Below are positions 11,888 through 22,449 of a stretch of DNA of 64,000 nucleotides, one piece after another (within the stretch, counting starts at the first letter, position 1; every line of letters begins with the position of its first letter). The stretch is from positions 54,340 to 118,339 of the forward strand of contig JAOBSW010000365.1 of assembly GCA_026214975.1 (NCBI GenBank), read 5' to 3'. The stretch is from Gentiana macrophylla. Lineage: Eukaryota > Streptophyta > Magnoliopsida > Gentianales > Gentianaceae. Position numbers and translations under genes: made by a program. The notes under the pieces are model-generated. The model ran no database searches. It saw only the letters and a list, made by a program, of their open reading frames with translations, and was not told the origin of the DNA.

Positions 11888-12334
11888 GTCATGGACAGAG
11901 TAAAGTTATGTATTATCTATACACCATGTATATACAGCCTCTATAAACTATAGGAGGAAATGCTAAAGAATATTTTAATAATTTTTCATTAATTCTATGA
12001 GGAGTTATTATACTAGAAAACCATCAAGTAGAGGTTGTTCCCCGCCGTCATCCGCGTTCTGCCTGTTACGTCTTCTATCGGTTTTCTGACCCCTGCAGAG
12101 ACGGATATATGATTCAAAATCAGAGACCCACATTATTTTTATACAGCAACATTAGTAGAGTTACGAGCAAGACAAATTGTTGGTAGTTATTGTAGTTGTG
12201 TGACAAGATCCCCGGGCCCCACAGGTTCCATCGTTGAGCAGACCAACTTTTGAATTCAAATTATTAGTTTATAATCCAAAATGGCTAAATGCAGGATAGA
12301 GACCTTACAATAGAGGATTGAAGCTCTACAATTT

Positions 12335-12337
<3 letters not shown>

Positions 12338-12380
<43 letters not shown>
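12338..12380. repeat. (TA)n microsatellite
   Basis: About 21 TA units inside the insertion, upstream of the captured exon. Confidence 0.95.
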
Positions 12381-12381
<1 letters not shown>

Positions 12382-12478
12382 CTCTAAGACAGATACAAAT
12401 GTTCATAGAATACATTAAATGCAGCCAGCTAGTATTCATCTCATGCTTCACTATTATTTTGGTTGTGTGGTTTTTTAG

Positions 12479-12698
12479 ATTGATCGTTCTGGCAAGATAC
12501 CAATGTTGAGACTAAGAGATCGGGAGTCATATGCTACAAACAAGACAAAGGAGTATGATGATCTGGCAATGAAGTACTTGTCATATGTTCTCTTTTTGCT
12601 GGTTGGGGGCTTTTCAATTTATTCATTAATGTACGAGAGCCACAAAAGTTGGTATTCTTGGATTCTTTCATCCCTTACAAGCTGTGTCTACATGTTTG
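12479..12698 (+). pseudogene. Captured exon of a CLPTM1-like transmembrane protein
   Basis: The 220-bp segment encodes IDRSGKIPMLRLRDRES, then TKEYDDLAMKYLSYVLF and HKSWYSWILSSLTSCVYMFG. I recognise this as part of the conserved CLPTM1 (cleft lip and palate transmembrane protein 1) family. It is bounded by ttttttag at the 5' side and gtaagact at the 3' side, in phase with the family protein (YMF-G split codon). It is therefore an intact exon with intron sequence on both sides, meaning DNA-level capture rather than a retrocopy. The next family exon is not seen after the intron, so it is a one-exon fragment. It lies opposite to the NLR-4 coding strand. Confidence 0.82.
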
Positions 12699-13222
12699 GT
12701 AAGACTTGCTGCTTTTGTTTTCTTCTTTTGCTTTTCTGTTATGTATTATCTATCCATCATGTAAAGTTAGACAGGTGCTATGAAGGGATAAGCTGTGGTG
12801 AGTCACTTGGAAAAAATGGATGGTTTTGGGTTTTTGGATATTTCAATTAAGTAGCTGTTTTCATTACATTATATTATTGTTTCTTACCATTATTATATTA
12901 CAGCTAATGAGTTTCTGACAGGTCCTTTTTTTAATACTTGATATTGAAATGACAATGAATTTTTGAATATTCTTTTTCTTTTCTTTTAGAGAAAAAAATT
13001 ATAAACATATTGTGTTGTGCTTATTACATTGTTTTTAAGATTAAAATGGAGGGAAAGAGTGAGTTTAGGCATCGGCGACAATATGATTTTGGGAGTCTTT
13101 ATTCGCACCATACTAAACCTACCAGTTGTCTTTCTTCTATCTTCACACTACATCTAAAAACAAAATCTACCTTTTGATTATATTGGGCTTTTAAATATTT
13201 TTCATTCATTATTTACAACACA

Positions 13223-14416
13223 TCATCTACATTTACACCACGTTTTTATTTCCACCTCAATTTTTATAACAAAATGTAGACACTTCCAAAATAATAAATC
13301 CTCCTCAATTTCTTCGGTTATCATCATCCAATCTTCATCCCCTCGATGCTCATCAAGTGGTTCAGCTAAAAATGATATAACAAACGTTAAAGATTCTTGA
13401 AGAATTAAAAGATCATCCTTCAAAATATCCACTAGATTCTCGAGGAGAAGGTCAAGGAGGACTTGAATAATCTGTCCCAAAAGAAGAGAGTCTAATCGTC
13501 TCAACTTCATTTCCTCTAAGAACCTAATGTAAACGGCCTTAAAGACTGGGACACATGGTCTGTACTGCTGCAGCACAGTAAACAACAAAACATTCAGTTG
13601 TGTTGTCATTTCTTCATCTACTGCTTTCACCCAATACATAAATACTAGGCTAGCTGAATATTGAGCAAGAACATGAACAACAACATTGAACGCTCGCAAT
13701 TCCTTGGAATCCTCCCATCCAACAGGAGCGAGATTAAAGAGATTATCCAACAATGTTACCTTCTTCTCGAGGGTTGCGATTTGATTATTGAACAAAAGAA
13801 TTTCATCAGGAGTTTTGAACTTGTATAGATCCTTCAGGTTCTGGAGAATATCATCCGAAAATTCCACAGTCAAGCTGTTCATAAGAGGATTGCATGTCAA
13901 TGAGTACCGTAATAGAAGTTCACACGGTTCTTCAATTTTTTGCTTAAAATTCCGTATTCTGTCTTGCAGATCCAGAATCCTACTTTCGATTCCATGTTTT
14001 GTGTTTTTCAAAGGGGAAAAAACAAAAAGTTTATATGTTGGTATTCCCCACATATCTTCACAAGTACGGTTTAAAATATGCCTGATTTCTGCATCAGTAT
14101 CATCCAATTTGGAAAGGGACCAGAAGAACATCTTCAAGAATCTTAAGCCCGATTTACAAGATCGAATCTTTTCCACCATCTGATCAGCCCATGGGAAATT
14201 TTCTGAATTCAAAGAAGACAGCCCTTCAAGTGGGGAATCTTCTGAAATCAAACGTAGCCTTTCTTCAAGTGAAGAGAGCTCTGCAAGACAAGAGTCAAAC
14301 ACTTCCAAAACTTCCAAATCCATTTCCTCTGTTTCTTCTTTCTCCTCCTTTACTTCTTCCCTCTTCTTTACTGTTGAACAACTAACGAACCGCAAACACT
14401 TCCGAAACTTGTTCAT
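13223..14416 (-). CDS. NLR-4 (N-terminal part): R1-type N-terminal domain
   Basis: From the ATG at 14416 (MNKFRKCLRFVSCS) the frame encodes the long R1-type N-terminal region: an acidic Glu-rich stretch, then FDSCLAELSSLEERL, SGLRFLKMFFWSLS, ATLEKKVTLL and LAQYSASLVFMYWVKAVDEE. It departs from NLR-5 after EEIEED near 13300 and ends in unrelated residues at 13223. It is the 5' half of the NLR-4 gene cut off by the insertion. Translated alone it would give an isolated N-terminal domain of about 395 residues without NB-ARC. Confidence 0.8.
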   Translation of the reverse strand: MNKFRKCLRFVSCSTVKKREEVKEEKEETEEMDLEVLEVFDSCLAELSSLEERLRLISEDSPLEGLSSLNSENFPWADQMVEKIRSCKSGLRFLKMFFWSLSKLDDTDAEIRHILNRTCEDMWGIPTYKLFVFSPLKNTKHGIESRILDLQDRIRNFKQKIEEPCELLLRYSLTCNPLMNSLTVEFSDDILQNLKDLYKFKTPDEILLFNNQIATLEKKVTLLDNLFNLAPVGWEDSKELRAFNVVVHVLAQYSASLVFMYWVKAVDEEMTTQLNVLLFTVLQQYRPCVPVFKAVYIRFLEEMKLRRLDSLLLGQIIQVLLDLLLENLVDILKDDLLILQESLTFVISFLAEPLDEHRGDEDWMMITEEIEEDLLFWKCLHFVIKIEVEIKTWCKCR

Positions 14417-14434
14417 CTTGTTCGCGATTGCCAA

Positions 14435-15172
14435 ACAGCTACCATAAAAGAATTAAAAGAGAAAAACAAAATTGAGGAATGAACATGGAAGAAAGAAGCG
14501 AAAACCTGCAAAGGGGTAAGACCGTGGTTAAAAAGGTATGTGATGATATAACTCTGTTGGAGAATTCTTACAATCTTTCTTTTTTCCGATGGGAGCTTGA
14601 TCTATGGGCCTTCTGCACCTTGCACTAATTGACTTCCACAAACATTTACTGGTGTCAATGTTGTTGTGGCTGCATTTCTATCCTCAAAGAGTTGATATTC
14701 TTAACCGGGAGGAAGGGTTAACACGTTATTAAAAAACAATCTGGTGCATTTGATGGAAATTGAGCATTTCTCAGTAAACCCTTCTTAAAAAAAAATGAAA
14801 ATCCAATAATGGTTTTTAAAATGGGGATTTTGCCTGATATACCACACATTTCTGTTGCAATTTGTGAATATACCATCCAAGACAAAAACAACAATTTTGA
14901 TTCGTAATTTTCGTTCATTTTTTTCATGAATGTCTTGACGATCTTAAATGACACAAATCACTATTGGGTTCCCAATTATGGTTTAGTTTGGTTACAAAAA
15001 CACCTAAAACGCGAAAATGAGAGTGGTATATCAACAAGGTGAGTGGTATGCCAACAATTACCACTTCTCAATAGTGGTACATCGACAAGGGTCCGTAATG
15101 ACTTTTAAAATGTCGATTCGGTGTATGAACTAGTAGTGTTAGAAATGTTAAGGTGAAAATAAATACTCTTAA
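14435..15172. other. NLR-4 upstream region
   Basis: No gene. The part at 14540-14700 matches sequence upstream of NLR-5 (about 28465-28600), but the ~110 bp next to the start codon are missing in NLR-5. Shared stretches are acaatctttctttttt and gatgggagcttgatctatggg. It probably holds a 5' leader. The rest, near 14940-15170, has a short inverted element (accacttctcaatagtggt) and no other signal. Confidence 0.5.
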
Positions 15173-15419
15173 TATATGTGCATAATACTTGAATTGACTT
15201 TTCGGTTTTTAAAAGGTCGGCACGGTGTGATATATGATAAATGTGGTACCCCGGTAAAATCGTCGTGGTGTAAATACAGATTTTCATAAATTAATAAGCG
15301 TTTTCAAGATAGAATAATGATTTTAGCAATAAAATTGTATGAAACACGGATACATGTTGCACCATATGACATAGACATTGAGACACGGTTAGTTTCAAAA
15401 TTTAAATACATTACACGCC
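15173..15419. repeat. Block D, first half
   Basis: Matches 21294-21540 closely: aatatatgtgcataa, the gacttttcggtttttaaaagg stretch and the caccatatgacatagacattgag stretch. Its continuation is displaced to 16641 by an insertion. Confidence 0.85.
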
Positions 15420-16640
15420 AAGAAACTGGCGAGGCGGAGGCGGGATTTATCTCGGGGGCTTTAGAATAAAATTTTCCAACCGATATTTCTTTTTCCAACT
15501 CTTTGGAACTTAGGAAGAGGGGGATTCGAAATGGGAGGAGGGATTTATTCAATAGGAACTGAAGGAGATGGTGTGTATCTTTTTTATGTACATGTCAGTT
15601 TTTCTAAAGAATGAGAAAAACGTTTTCCTTTCTTTCTTTCGTTCTTGACGTGGTTATGTCATTATGTTTTATACCCTGTAAAAGTAAAACCGATTCAATG
15701 TCTTGTCATAAAAAAACACAGTTTCAATAAATAAAGAGACAATAATTTTTAAAAATAAGAAAACCTAACAAATTGAAGAGACTAATAAGTAATATTATTC
15801 GATAAAATAGTAATTTCATACCAAATATATCTCCTCAAATACTCACACATCTACACAAAAAATTGCCAAATTCTTTATCCCTTCAAATTACAGTAAAAAT
15901 CAAATCCAGCATAAATCAAAAGTAATTCTTAAGCATTTGCAAATGACTACACTCAATGGAGTAAAAATGATGCCAACAAATTCAACATATTAACACGTAG
16001 AAAATCCAATTCACAGTGAAAAATCATAATAACTGGAAGAAGAAGAAAAAAAACCCTAAAAATCTAAAAGATTACTCATATAAATAAAATCAACTAGAAT
16101 AAAGAAACTAAAAAGCATTAGTCACTTATTTAAGTATGTTGAGTGTTAACTCTCCACCCTATAGCCAAAAAAAGAGATCATTAAAGTAAAAAGTATTCTA
16201 AATTATCAAAGCAAATGATAAAAAAAAAAACAATTGATAATGTAAATCACTTACAAAGATGCTACTTCAATGGAAGATAGAAATGAAGAAGCTCATTCCT
16301 TTAATTTATGCTCAAATCGTCAGAATACAACTTTACCTCTCTCTTTTGCTTTTCAAATTTATTTTATTTTATTTTATTATTTCATAAGAATAATAATAAG
16401 AAGAAGCTATCAGCTATGTGAAAAAATATTGCTGCCCCTTCTTGCTGTTTGTTAAAAGATGAAAGAGCTGAAGAAAGGGTTAGTAAGTAGTAACTGGTAG
16501 GCTGAGTTGGTGTAACTGGTAGGCTGAGTTGGTGGGCTGAACTGCTGGGCTGGACTCATTTTTACAAAATTTATTGCTATCTACCTGAAAAAAATAAAAA
16601 AATTTGGGTGGGCTTAGCCCACCCCTGTCTAAACATAAGT
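15420..16640. mobile_element. 1.2-kb insertion in block D, type uncertain
   Basis: The second block D copy (21294-21630) is continuous at this site, so it is an empty site. The insert starts after acacgcc and ends before ggcaaca. Its ends are loosely inverted: GAGGCGGAGGCGGGATTTAT on the left, and GGGCGGACTTATGTTTAGAC on the reverse complement of the right. This is a common look for plant DNA transposon ends. The interior is AT-rich with no transposase. Near 16490-16545 the unit taactggtaggctgagttggtg is tandemly repeated. Confidence 0.65.
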
Positions 16641-16725
16641 CCGCCCTTGCCGGCAACAGGCGTTCAAAGACAAGTGTCCAGTACTACAAATAGCCGAAAA
16701 TAGAAGCCGATTGACGAGAAAATTA
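16641..16725. repeat. Block D, second half
   Basis: Continues block D after the insertion: caagtgtccagtactac and agccgattgacgagaaaatt, matching 21545-21628. Confidence 0.85.
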
Positions 16726-16778
16726 ATAAAAGTGCAGAAAAATGCCAATTCTTATCAGCCAAATATTCAAATGTTTTA

Positions 16779-16935
16779 CTCCGTGCCAAATGCAGCAGCA
16801 TCCATTTGCAATTACTAGTCGTTTTTTATGATCAATCAAAAGATGCATGCAGGACAACATTACACAGAGAAATGCTTGCATGATGAGATTCGACGGCCTC
16901 GGTTTAGTGTTCATCATACTTGCACAACATATTGT
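16779..16935. repeat. Cassette C, short copy 3
   Basis: Begins with the same tactccgtgccaaatgcagc edge as the other copies, then jumps to the gatttgacggcc-like NLR 3'-flank motif. The middle ~500 bp are missing. It directly abuts the NLR-6 fusion. Confidence 0.75.
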
Positions 16936-17287
16936 TAGAAACAATAACTCGAAGCTCCTCGTTTCCCAAATCTTTTTTGCGTTTCCTGTATTTCAACAAC
17001 CGAAGTAGCAACACCTTTGGGTGATGCAAACACTTCAATCCTCTTCAAGGTTGGCGTTTCTCCAAAACACGGTGGTATTGTATCCAGGTCAAAGCATCCA
17101 TTCACGATAAGTACCTCCAGGCTAGGAAATGGCTCCAAAAGAACATTCTCAAAAATCTTAGACCCACTTTAGAAGATTGGATCCAATGATCAAATGAATT
17201 AATTTTGTTTACAAAACACGATTGTTCAAGAAAAGACAGCTGTGCAAGAGCAGAGTCAACACAAGTGTGAATCATTTTTCTCTCCAT
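16935..17287 (-). pseudogene. NLR-6: fusion of the first and last segments of an NLR
   Basis: From the ATG at 17287 the sequence encodes an R1-type N-terminus (THTCVDSAL-like, then GLRFLRMFFWS). Near 17130-17140 it passes directly into the last LRR segment (FPSLEVLIVNGC, IPPCFGETPTLKRIEV), ending at about 16935. The whole middle of the gene, about 3 kb in intact copies, is gone. A frame change occurs at the junction and another T-run shift lies near the C-terminus. It looks like an internal deletion between the two ends of one NLR or of neighbouring copies. Confidence 0.85.
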
Positions 17288-17741
17288 CACAAGTAATAAT
17301 ATAGCTAATAAGCTCAGATGATCTATATGTTGGGAAATTCTACTTCTTCTACTTGGGACCTTCCGCAATAAAGAGAAAATTGGCTAAGTTAATTCAAAAA
17401 TTCTATTAAAAAAAGCACATTTGAATAAGTGGTCAGAAACCCACCAGAAATGAATGACATCGATTCATATGAGGACCCTTTTGTCTCCATGAATTGTACT
17501 AAAATAAAGTGACTTTGAAAAACATGTCTATGGTGGTGGTTGTCTTTACTCGTTACAGAATCTATAATAAAATATGCACAATAAATTTATATTTTTTTAA
17601 GGTTATATCGAATTACGCATTTGAAAATCAAGTCTCTTTCGTAGTTTCTACGGAATAAAAATCAATTATGTATGAGGAGAGCCACAATACCGTAGAAACT
17701 GTTTACGGAATTTATGGATTTCGGATATACGTATATCTGCA
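17288..17741. other. Spacer
   Basis: No gene or known repeat. It follows the NLR-6 start codon upstream and may hold remnant promoter sequence. Confidence 0.4.
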
Positions 17742-18931
17742 AGGATGTTGAAAGTGTAAGACTTTGATATGTATCCCTATAATGGTGTTGATAGTGTGTT
17801 TTGAAAGAAGTAGTGAATATTTATCATCGTCACTCTTCTTATAAAGTTCAACCGATTGGGTAAGTTTTGCGAAAACTTTATAAATGAGAATACGCACCTC
17901 CGTATGTATTCAAAAGCAAACTACATAAGAATGTGACATTGTTGTCCACTCATTCTCCCATGACAAATTAATTAATTTGACATTTTTCTTATAATGGTGT
18001 ATATTCTGTTAAAACTTGTTTGTCTATTGACCACTCATTGGAAGTATTAATGCATGATGCCCACCCGACGGCATCTGGTTTGTGCTCAAGAGGTATAGGC
18101 AATGGCTTGTGTCAAGTGTGCAAAAGATTTGAAGAAATTGCCTGGCATTGCATTCTCCGATGTGACATCCCTAAAGCATGTTGAAAATTGTCTTTTTATG
18201 GATATTATTTGGGCTTCATGAACATTCATGATGATACGAAAGTGGTGCAAATAGCGGTTCTCTGCAGAGGTGTCCCTGAAGCTAGGTCAACTAGGCCGTC
18301 GCTTATCCTCCCCTAAAATCCATATTTTTAGGTGATGATGTTTAGAACTCGTCCGGGGTGAAATAACGGGTAATTGGATCTTTCGAGGAATAATCCAACA
18401 AGTCAATCGCTGGTGTGTTGTGATGATTTTTGGTTGTGTCAATGGTCGGCTTCGTACGCAGAGAATATAAGATAAATCCAGTAACATAGTTCTGAATGAA
18501 TGGACGAATGGTCATTTATATAGGCGTTCGACGTGAGAGGAGTTGATTATGGATTCCTGATTTTATGGCTTGTGATTGAAGGGACACTACAATGCTTCTG
18601 TAAAACAGTCAAGGGCCAATTAGGCAAATATCATGGAACACGTGGGATCATGTCCTTGAATGAATATCATTCATGGGATCCTGCCTATTTATGAGTCGTA
18701 ACCTCCCTTTGAGCTCGGAAACAACTTGTCTCGATCTTATCATAGACAACCGAGGTGATCCTGTCACCAAATCGGTAATGTTGGACCGTAGACACCCTGT
18801 GTCATTCCCGGCTATCTGGAACTGTGGTTAGCATGTGCAAAGCTGAGGCAATTCTTGCCGAGTCTGAACTAAACTGAGTTGACGACCTGAGTTCTGAGGA
18901 TGATCTAAACGAGGTCTGAGAAGCCTTTGCC
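17742..18931. repeat. Dispersed repeat family A, copy 2
   Basis: Starts near ggatgttgaaagtgtaagac and ends near ctgagaagcctttgcc. It is collinear with 33735-35225 and 44884-46072. A TATA-like tataTAGG/CCTATATAAA lies near 18517-18524. No reading frame is conserved among copies, so this looks like a non-autonomous element or LTR-like sequence. Confidence 0.8.
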
Positions 18932-19508
18932 ACAATCTAATGCACACAAACTCCCAATTATCAGTACAAATTTCAAGAACAAAACCTTGATATGAAAATC
19001 ACTAGCACCATCATCCCCTGCTTGCAGTTCAAGTTCATTCCACACACACACACACACACACACACAAAAAAAAAAGCATTCCTAAGCGGACGTACATACA
19101 ACCAAGAAGGGCAACCGCTTCCCCCCTCCCCCGATCTTGCATCCGCCACAGTGTACTACACCATCTCAACTAAGACACCAACCTCTAATGCTTGCTCAAT
19201 GCATTACAAAAACTGCAAGGACATCTTGGTATAAGGAACATGTCATGAATGTAACTTCCATGGAATGAAAGAAAGCAAAAAAAAAAAAGAAAGAACATAC
19301 ATACATTGACTGAAAATTGTTGTTAGTCTAGAATTTTTTCTTTTGTATACATACATAATTCTTGCAAGAAGTAGCTTCAAAAGCAGCCCTTATTATGACA
19401 CTAGACAAAACCGCGGAAAACAGAGTCTTGTAAATACATATGTAAGACTGGACTATATACAGAAGGTCTAAATACCCCTGCTTTAATACATACTTATTGC
19501 TATCCTAA
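18932..19508. other. Probable 3' UTR or flank of the 19.5-kb exon, with a (CA)n tract
   Basis: Contains (CA)13 at 19040-19066 and A-runs near 19067 and 19277. It lies 3' of the minus-strand exon ending at 19509, so part may be its 3' UTR. Nothing else is recognised. Confidence 0.5.
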
Positions 19509-19804
19509 TCAAGATTCTGATGTTTTGATCTGCTGCTTGAGTTTTTCGATAAGGGTCTCTTTCTCTGCATCCGAAAGAGCATTGAACATAAACACAGATT
19601 TATCACCAATATCATCCTTGATAGGCTGAAAGAACTTTCTTCCAGCAAACACAACAAAAAGTGCCATCCAGACGCCGAGTAGAGTCGATTTTACCCCATC
19701 ATCCATTAGGCTGCTCAAATGACCAAGCAGAACAGAGGGAATTATGAAGGTTAACAATCCTGCTTCCAATTTTCCATAACAAAGATCTTCTTTGAAAACA
19801 AGCC
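19509..19804 (-). CDS. Last exon of an unidentified two-TM protein
   Basis: On the minus strand a good splice acceptor (cttctctaacag) ends at 19805 and the exon runs to a stop at 19509. The encoded part includes LEAGLLTFIIPSVLLGHLSS and STLLGVWMALFVVFAGRKFF, which look like two membrane segments. A charged C-terminal tail follows (FNALSDAEKETLIEKLKQQ) that may form a helix. I do not recognise the family. No upstream exon is seen before cassette C at 20197, so this is a gene fragment, unless the remaining exons lie beyond the repeats. Codon pattern and the splice site suggest it was a real exon. Confidence 0.55.
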
Positions 19805-20196
19805 CTGTTAGAGAAGCAAAAAGGGGACCAATAAACCATTACGGAAGTCGGGTTTTGGATTATGTATTCGACTAAACCGATGCCAGAAGGTTGTGCAAGG
19901 TTTGTATATGTAATGAATGATCCAATAGTACCAAGAATCCAGAGGGATTGTAAAGTGCGTTTGATTTCGGTGACATAAATATGAATAAGACATGGTTGTA
20001 ATGTATTTCATTTGATACAATCTTCATACAACGCTTGTATTATAAAATTTGTCGGCCTAGGGCTCCTCCTCATCTCTAAAAGCCCAGCGCGTGAGGCGTC
20101 CCTTCTCAAAGTAGGGCGTTAAGCGCCTTGCCTCGCCTCACTCTTATGACATGCTATCTTTCCCCTCATAGGGTGTTAAGTGCACACATTGTTAAT
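19805..20196. other. Intron remnant plus repeat-like GC-rich stretch
   Basis: Probably intron sequence of the preceding exon. A 20060-20140 stretch (gcgtgaggcgtccc, gcgccttgcctcgcctcac) looks like dispersed plant repeat sequence. No gene. Confidence 0.45.
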
Positions 20197-20957
20197 TTAC
20201 TCCATGCCAAATACAGCAGCAGCATCCATTGCAATAACCAGTCGTTTTCGACAATCAAAAGATGCCAGCCTGCAGGACATTACACAGCTGAGAGACGTTC
20301 ATGTTCATTGCTGCCTAAACGAAATTCATCAGAATTATCAGTTTTAAGTGAACAACATATATCATATGCAAGACATTTTGGCCTTAATTCTTCAACAAGA
20401 TTGTGAAATATATCCAAACACACATGTGTTTAAAGAAGAGAATCAAGTGGCGGACAAGCCGGCTTTTCATGATTGAGATACTCCTGCGGAGGATTTAAAG
20501 GGCTCTTGTCGCTAACAATACGAGGGGTGTTCGGTGTTTTTTCACGTTACGTACAAGTTGAAATTTTGATCTTTACGGGTTTTAGTCCCAGAAAAAAAAA
20601 AGGGCAATCAGTAAGCATGATGATCCAATAATAACAAACACATCAAATAAATCGAAAGAGAAATGCTTACATGAGATTTGACGGCCACGGTTTAGTATTC
20701 ATCATATATACTCTCTTAAAATTCTCCTTGAAATTCCCCTTGCTATGCTTTTCCACAATGTATCTGATAATTAATTCATACCGAAGGACGAGTTTAATCT
20801 CGTAAGATTGCAAAAGGTGCAAAAATAAGATGAGAAAAAAGTGTAGATGAAAACACAACTTACTTTTCAAATTATGGTTATTATCTCATAATTAGCACCT
20901 TGTCCATTTGAAAAACGAAGACGGTAGGCATCAGTTGTCGTTGCAATATTCTTGCAT
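20197..20957. repeat. Cassette C, copy 4
   Basis: Near-identical partner of 6868-7625, from tactccatgccaaatacagc to gcaatattcttgcattc. Small indels separate the two, e.g. an extra 'aaattcccctt' near 20733. Its right edge joins directly to NLR N-terminal coding sequence (NLR-7). Confidence 0.88.
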
Positions 20958-21293
20958 TCCCAATACATAAATACTAGGCTAGCTGAATATTGAGCAAGAA
21001 CATGAACAACAACATTGAACGCTCGCAATTCCTTGGAATCCCCCCATTGAACAGGAGCGAGATTAAAGAGATTATGCAACAATGTTACCTTCTTCTCGAG
21101 GGTTGCGATTTGATTGTTGAACAAAACAATTTCATCAGGAGTTTTGAACTTGTATAGATCCTTCAGGTTCTGGAGAATATCATCCGAAAATTCCACAGTC
21201 AAGCAAGCTGTTCATAAGAGTATTGCATGTCAAATGTCAATGAGTACCGTAATACAAGTTCACACGGTTCTTCAAATTTTTGCTTACAATTCT
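20958..21293 (-). pseudogene. NLR-7: N-terminal domain fragment
   Basis: Encodes TVEFSDDILQNLKDLYKFKT, ATLEKKVTLLHNLFNLAPV and LAQYSASLVFMYW, matching the N-terminal region of NLR-4 and NLR-5. It is cut at both ends: by cassette C at 20958 and by block D at 21293. A 4-bp insertion (extra caag) near 21204 disrupts the upstream frame. Confidence 0.9.
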
Positions 21294-21630
21294 CCCAATA
21301 TATGTGCATAACACTCGAATTGACTTTTCGGTTTTTAAAAGGTTGGCTCGGTGTGATACATGATAAATATGGTGCACCGGTAAAATCGTCGTGGTGTAAA
21401 TATAGATTTTCATAAATTAATAAGCGTTTTCAAGATAGAATAATGATTTTAGCGATAAAATTGTATGAAACACGGATACATGTTGCACCATATGACATAG
21501 ACATTGAGACACAGCTACTTTCAAAATTTAAATAAACTGCACGCCGGCAACATATATTAAACGACAAGTGTCCAGTACTACAAATAGCCGAAAATAAAAA
21601 CCGATTGACGAGAAAATTAATAATGCAGGC
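21294..21630. repeat. Block D, uninterrupted copy
   Basis: Continuous counterpart of 15173-15419 plus 16641-16725. It provides the empty-site reference for the 1.2-kb insertion. Confidence 0.85.
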
Positions 21631-22449
21631 CGTTGCAGATAGCTTTTTCCTCTTCGCTTTTTGTAGTTGCTTTATTTCAATTTATTTGATAAAATTTGAT
21701 TGTGTTTCTGAAACCCCCCAATTTCTCATTTAATCTTAGGAAATTGTCTACTTGTTATGAAGCTGCTTTACTAAATTGAAGAATTTCTGTTTTTATAATT
21801 TGCTAAATTCCAAGTTAATTCCATGCTTCCCGAAACATCAGAGAATCATCCAGCTTAGCTAACTGCATAGTTGCAGTAATCCTTTACAAGTAAATGATTG
21901 CGGAGAATTTTGTAATCACATTGGCAATTTGCAACTTCGATCACTTGAATTCGAAGCTTCACTTGGTAAGGTAGTAGCACTGTGGTTTCTTCTATGTTGC
22001 AATTTTCATTCTTTTTAAAGTCATGAAATGATATTTTTCGTGGAATGAACTTGAACCGCAAGCAGGGATACTGGTAATTTTCATATCAAAGTTTTGTTCT
22101 TGAAATTTGCACTGCTAATTTGGAGTTTGTGTGCATTAGATTGTGTTTGATAATATATATTTTGGGTCCTTGTCCTAGGAATGTTGTGATTCTTCATGCC
22201 AAGTTTTACATTCATGACATGTTTTCCTTTTACCAAGATGTTCATGCAATTACCATTTTTCTGAATTTAAAAAGAATGTGATTTTTCGCTTCGTATCTTT
22301 TATACTTGGTATTCATGACAGATCGTGGCTATCGGAGCTACGAGTCTTCAGATGAGTAGTCAAAAGGAGACGCGGTTGGTTGACATGATGTTGTTTTAAC
22401 GATTTTTTTGGAGCCTAATGCATCATGAGGGTGAAAAATGTTAGGCAAT
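21631..22449. other. Spacer, possibly 5' flank or intron of the PHT1 remnant
   Basis: AT-rich with T-runs; no recognisable coding sequence. It precedes the phosphate transporter pseudogene and may include its intron, but no splice site is convincing. Confidence 0.4.

Larger units (their letters stand above)
11905..13300. mobile_element. 1.4-kb insertion splitting NLR-4, carrying a host gene exon
   Basis: Defined by comparison with NLR-5, whose sequence is continuous across this point. The insertion separates VHDMNG (11.9 kb) from the MITEEIEED part (13.3 kb). It contains a (TA)n tract and a CLPTM1-like exon with intron flanks. About 16 bases (ttatgtattatctat and neighbours) at the left edge, near 11908, recur in the captured intron near 12740. 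No clear terminal inverted repeats or target duplication could be fixed. The vehicle is therefore unknown; Helitron, Pack-MULE or ectopic repair are all possible. Confidence 0.65.

Noticed and set aside
12503..12850. Reading the CLPTM1-like frame as a 115-codon gene
   Set aside because: The part after 12698 is intron sequence following a GT donor; only the 220-bp exon is supported.
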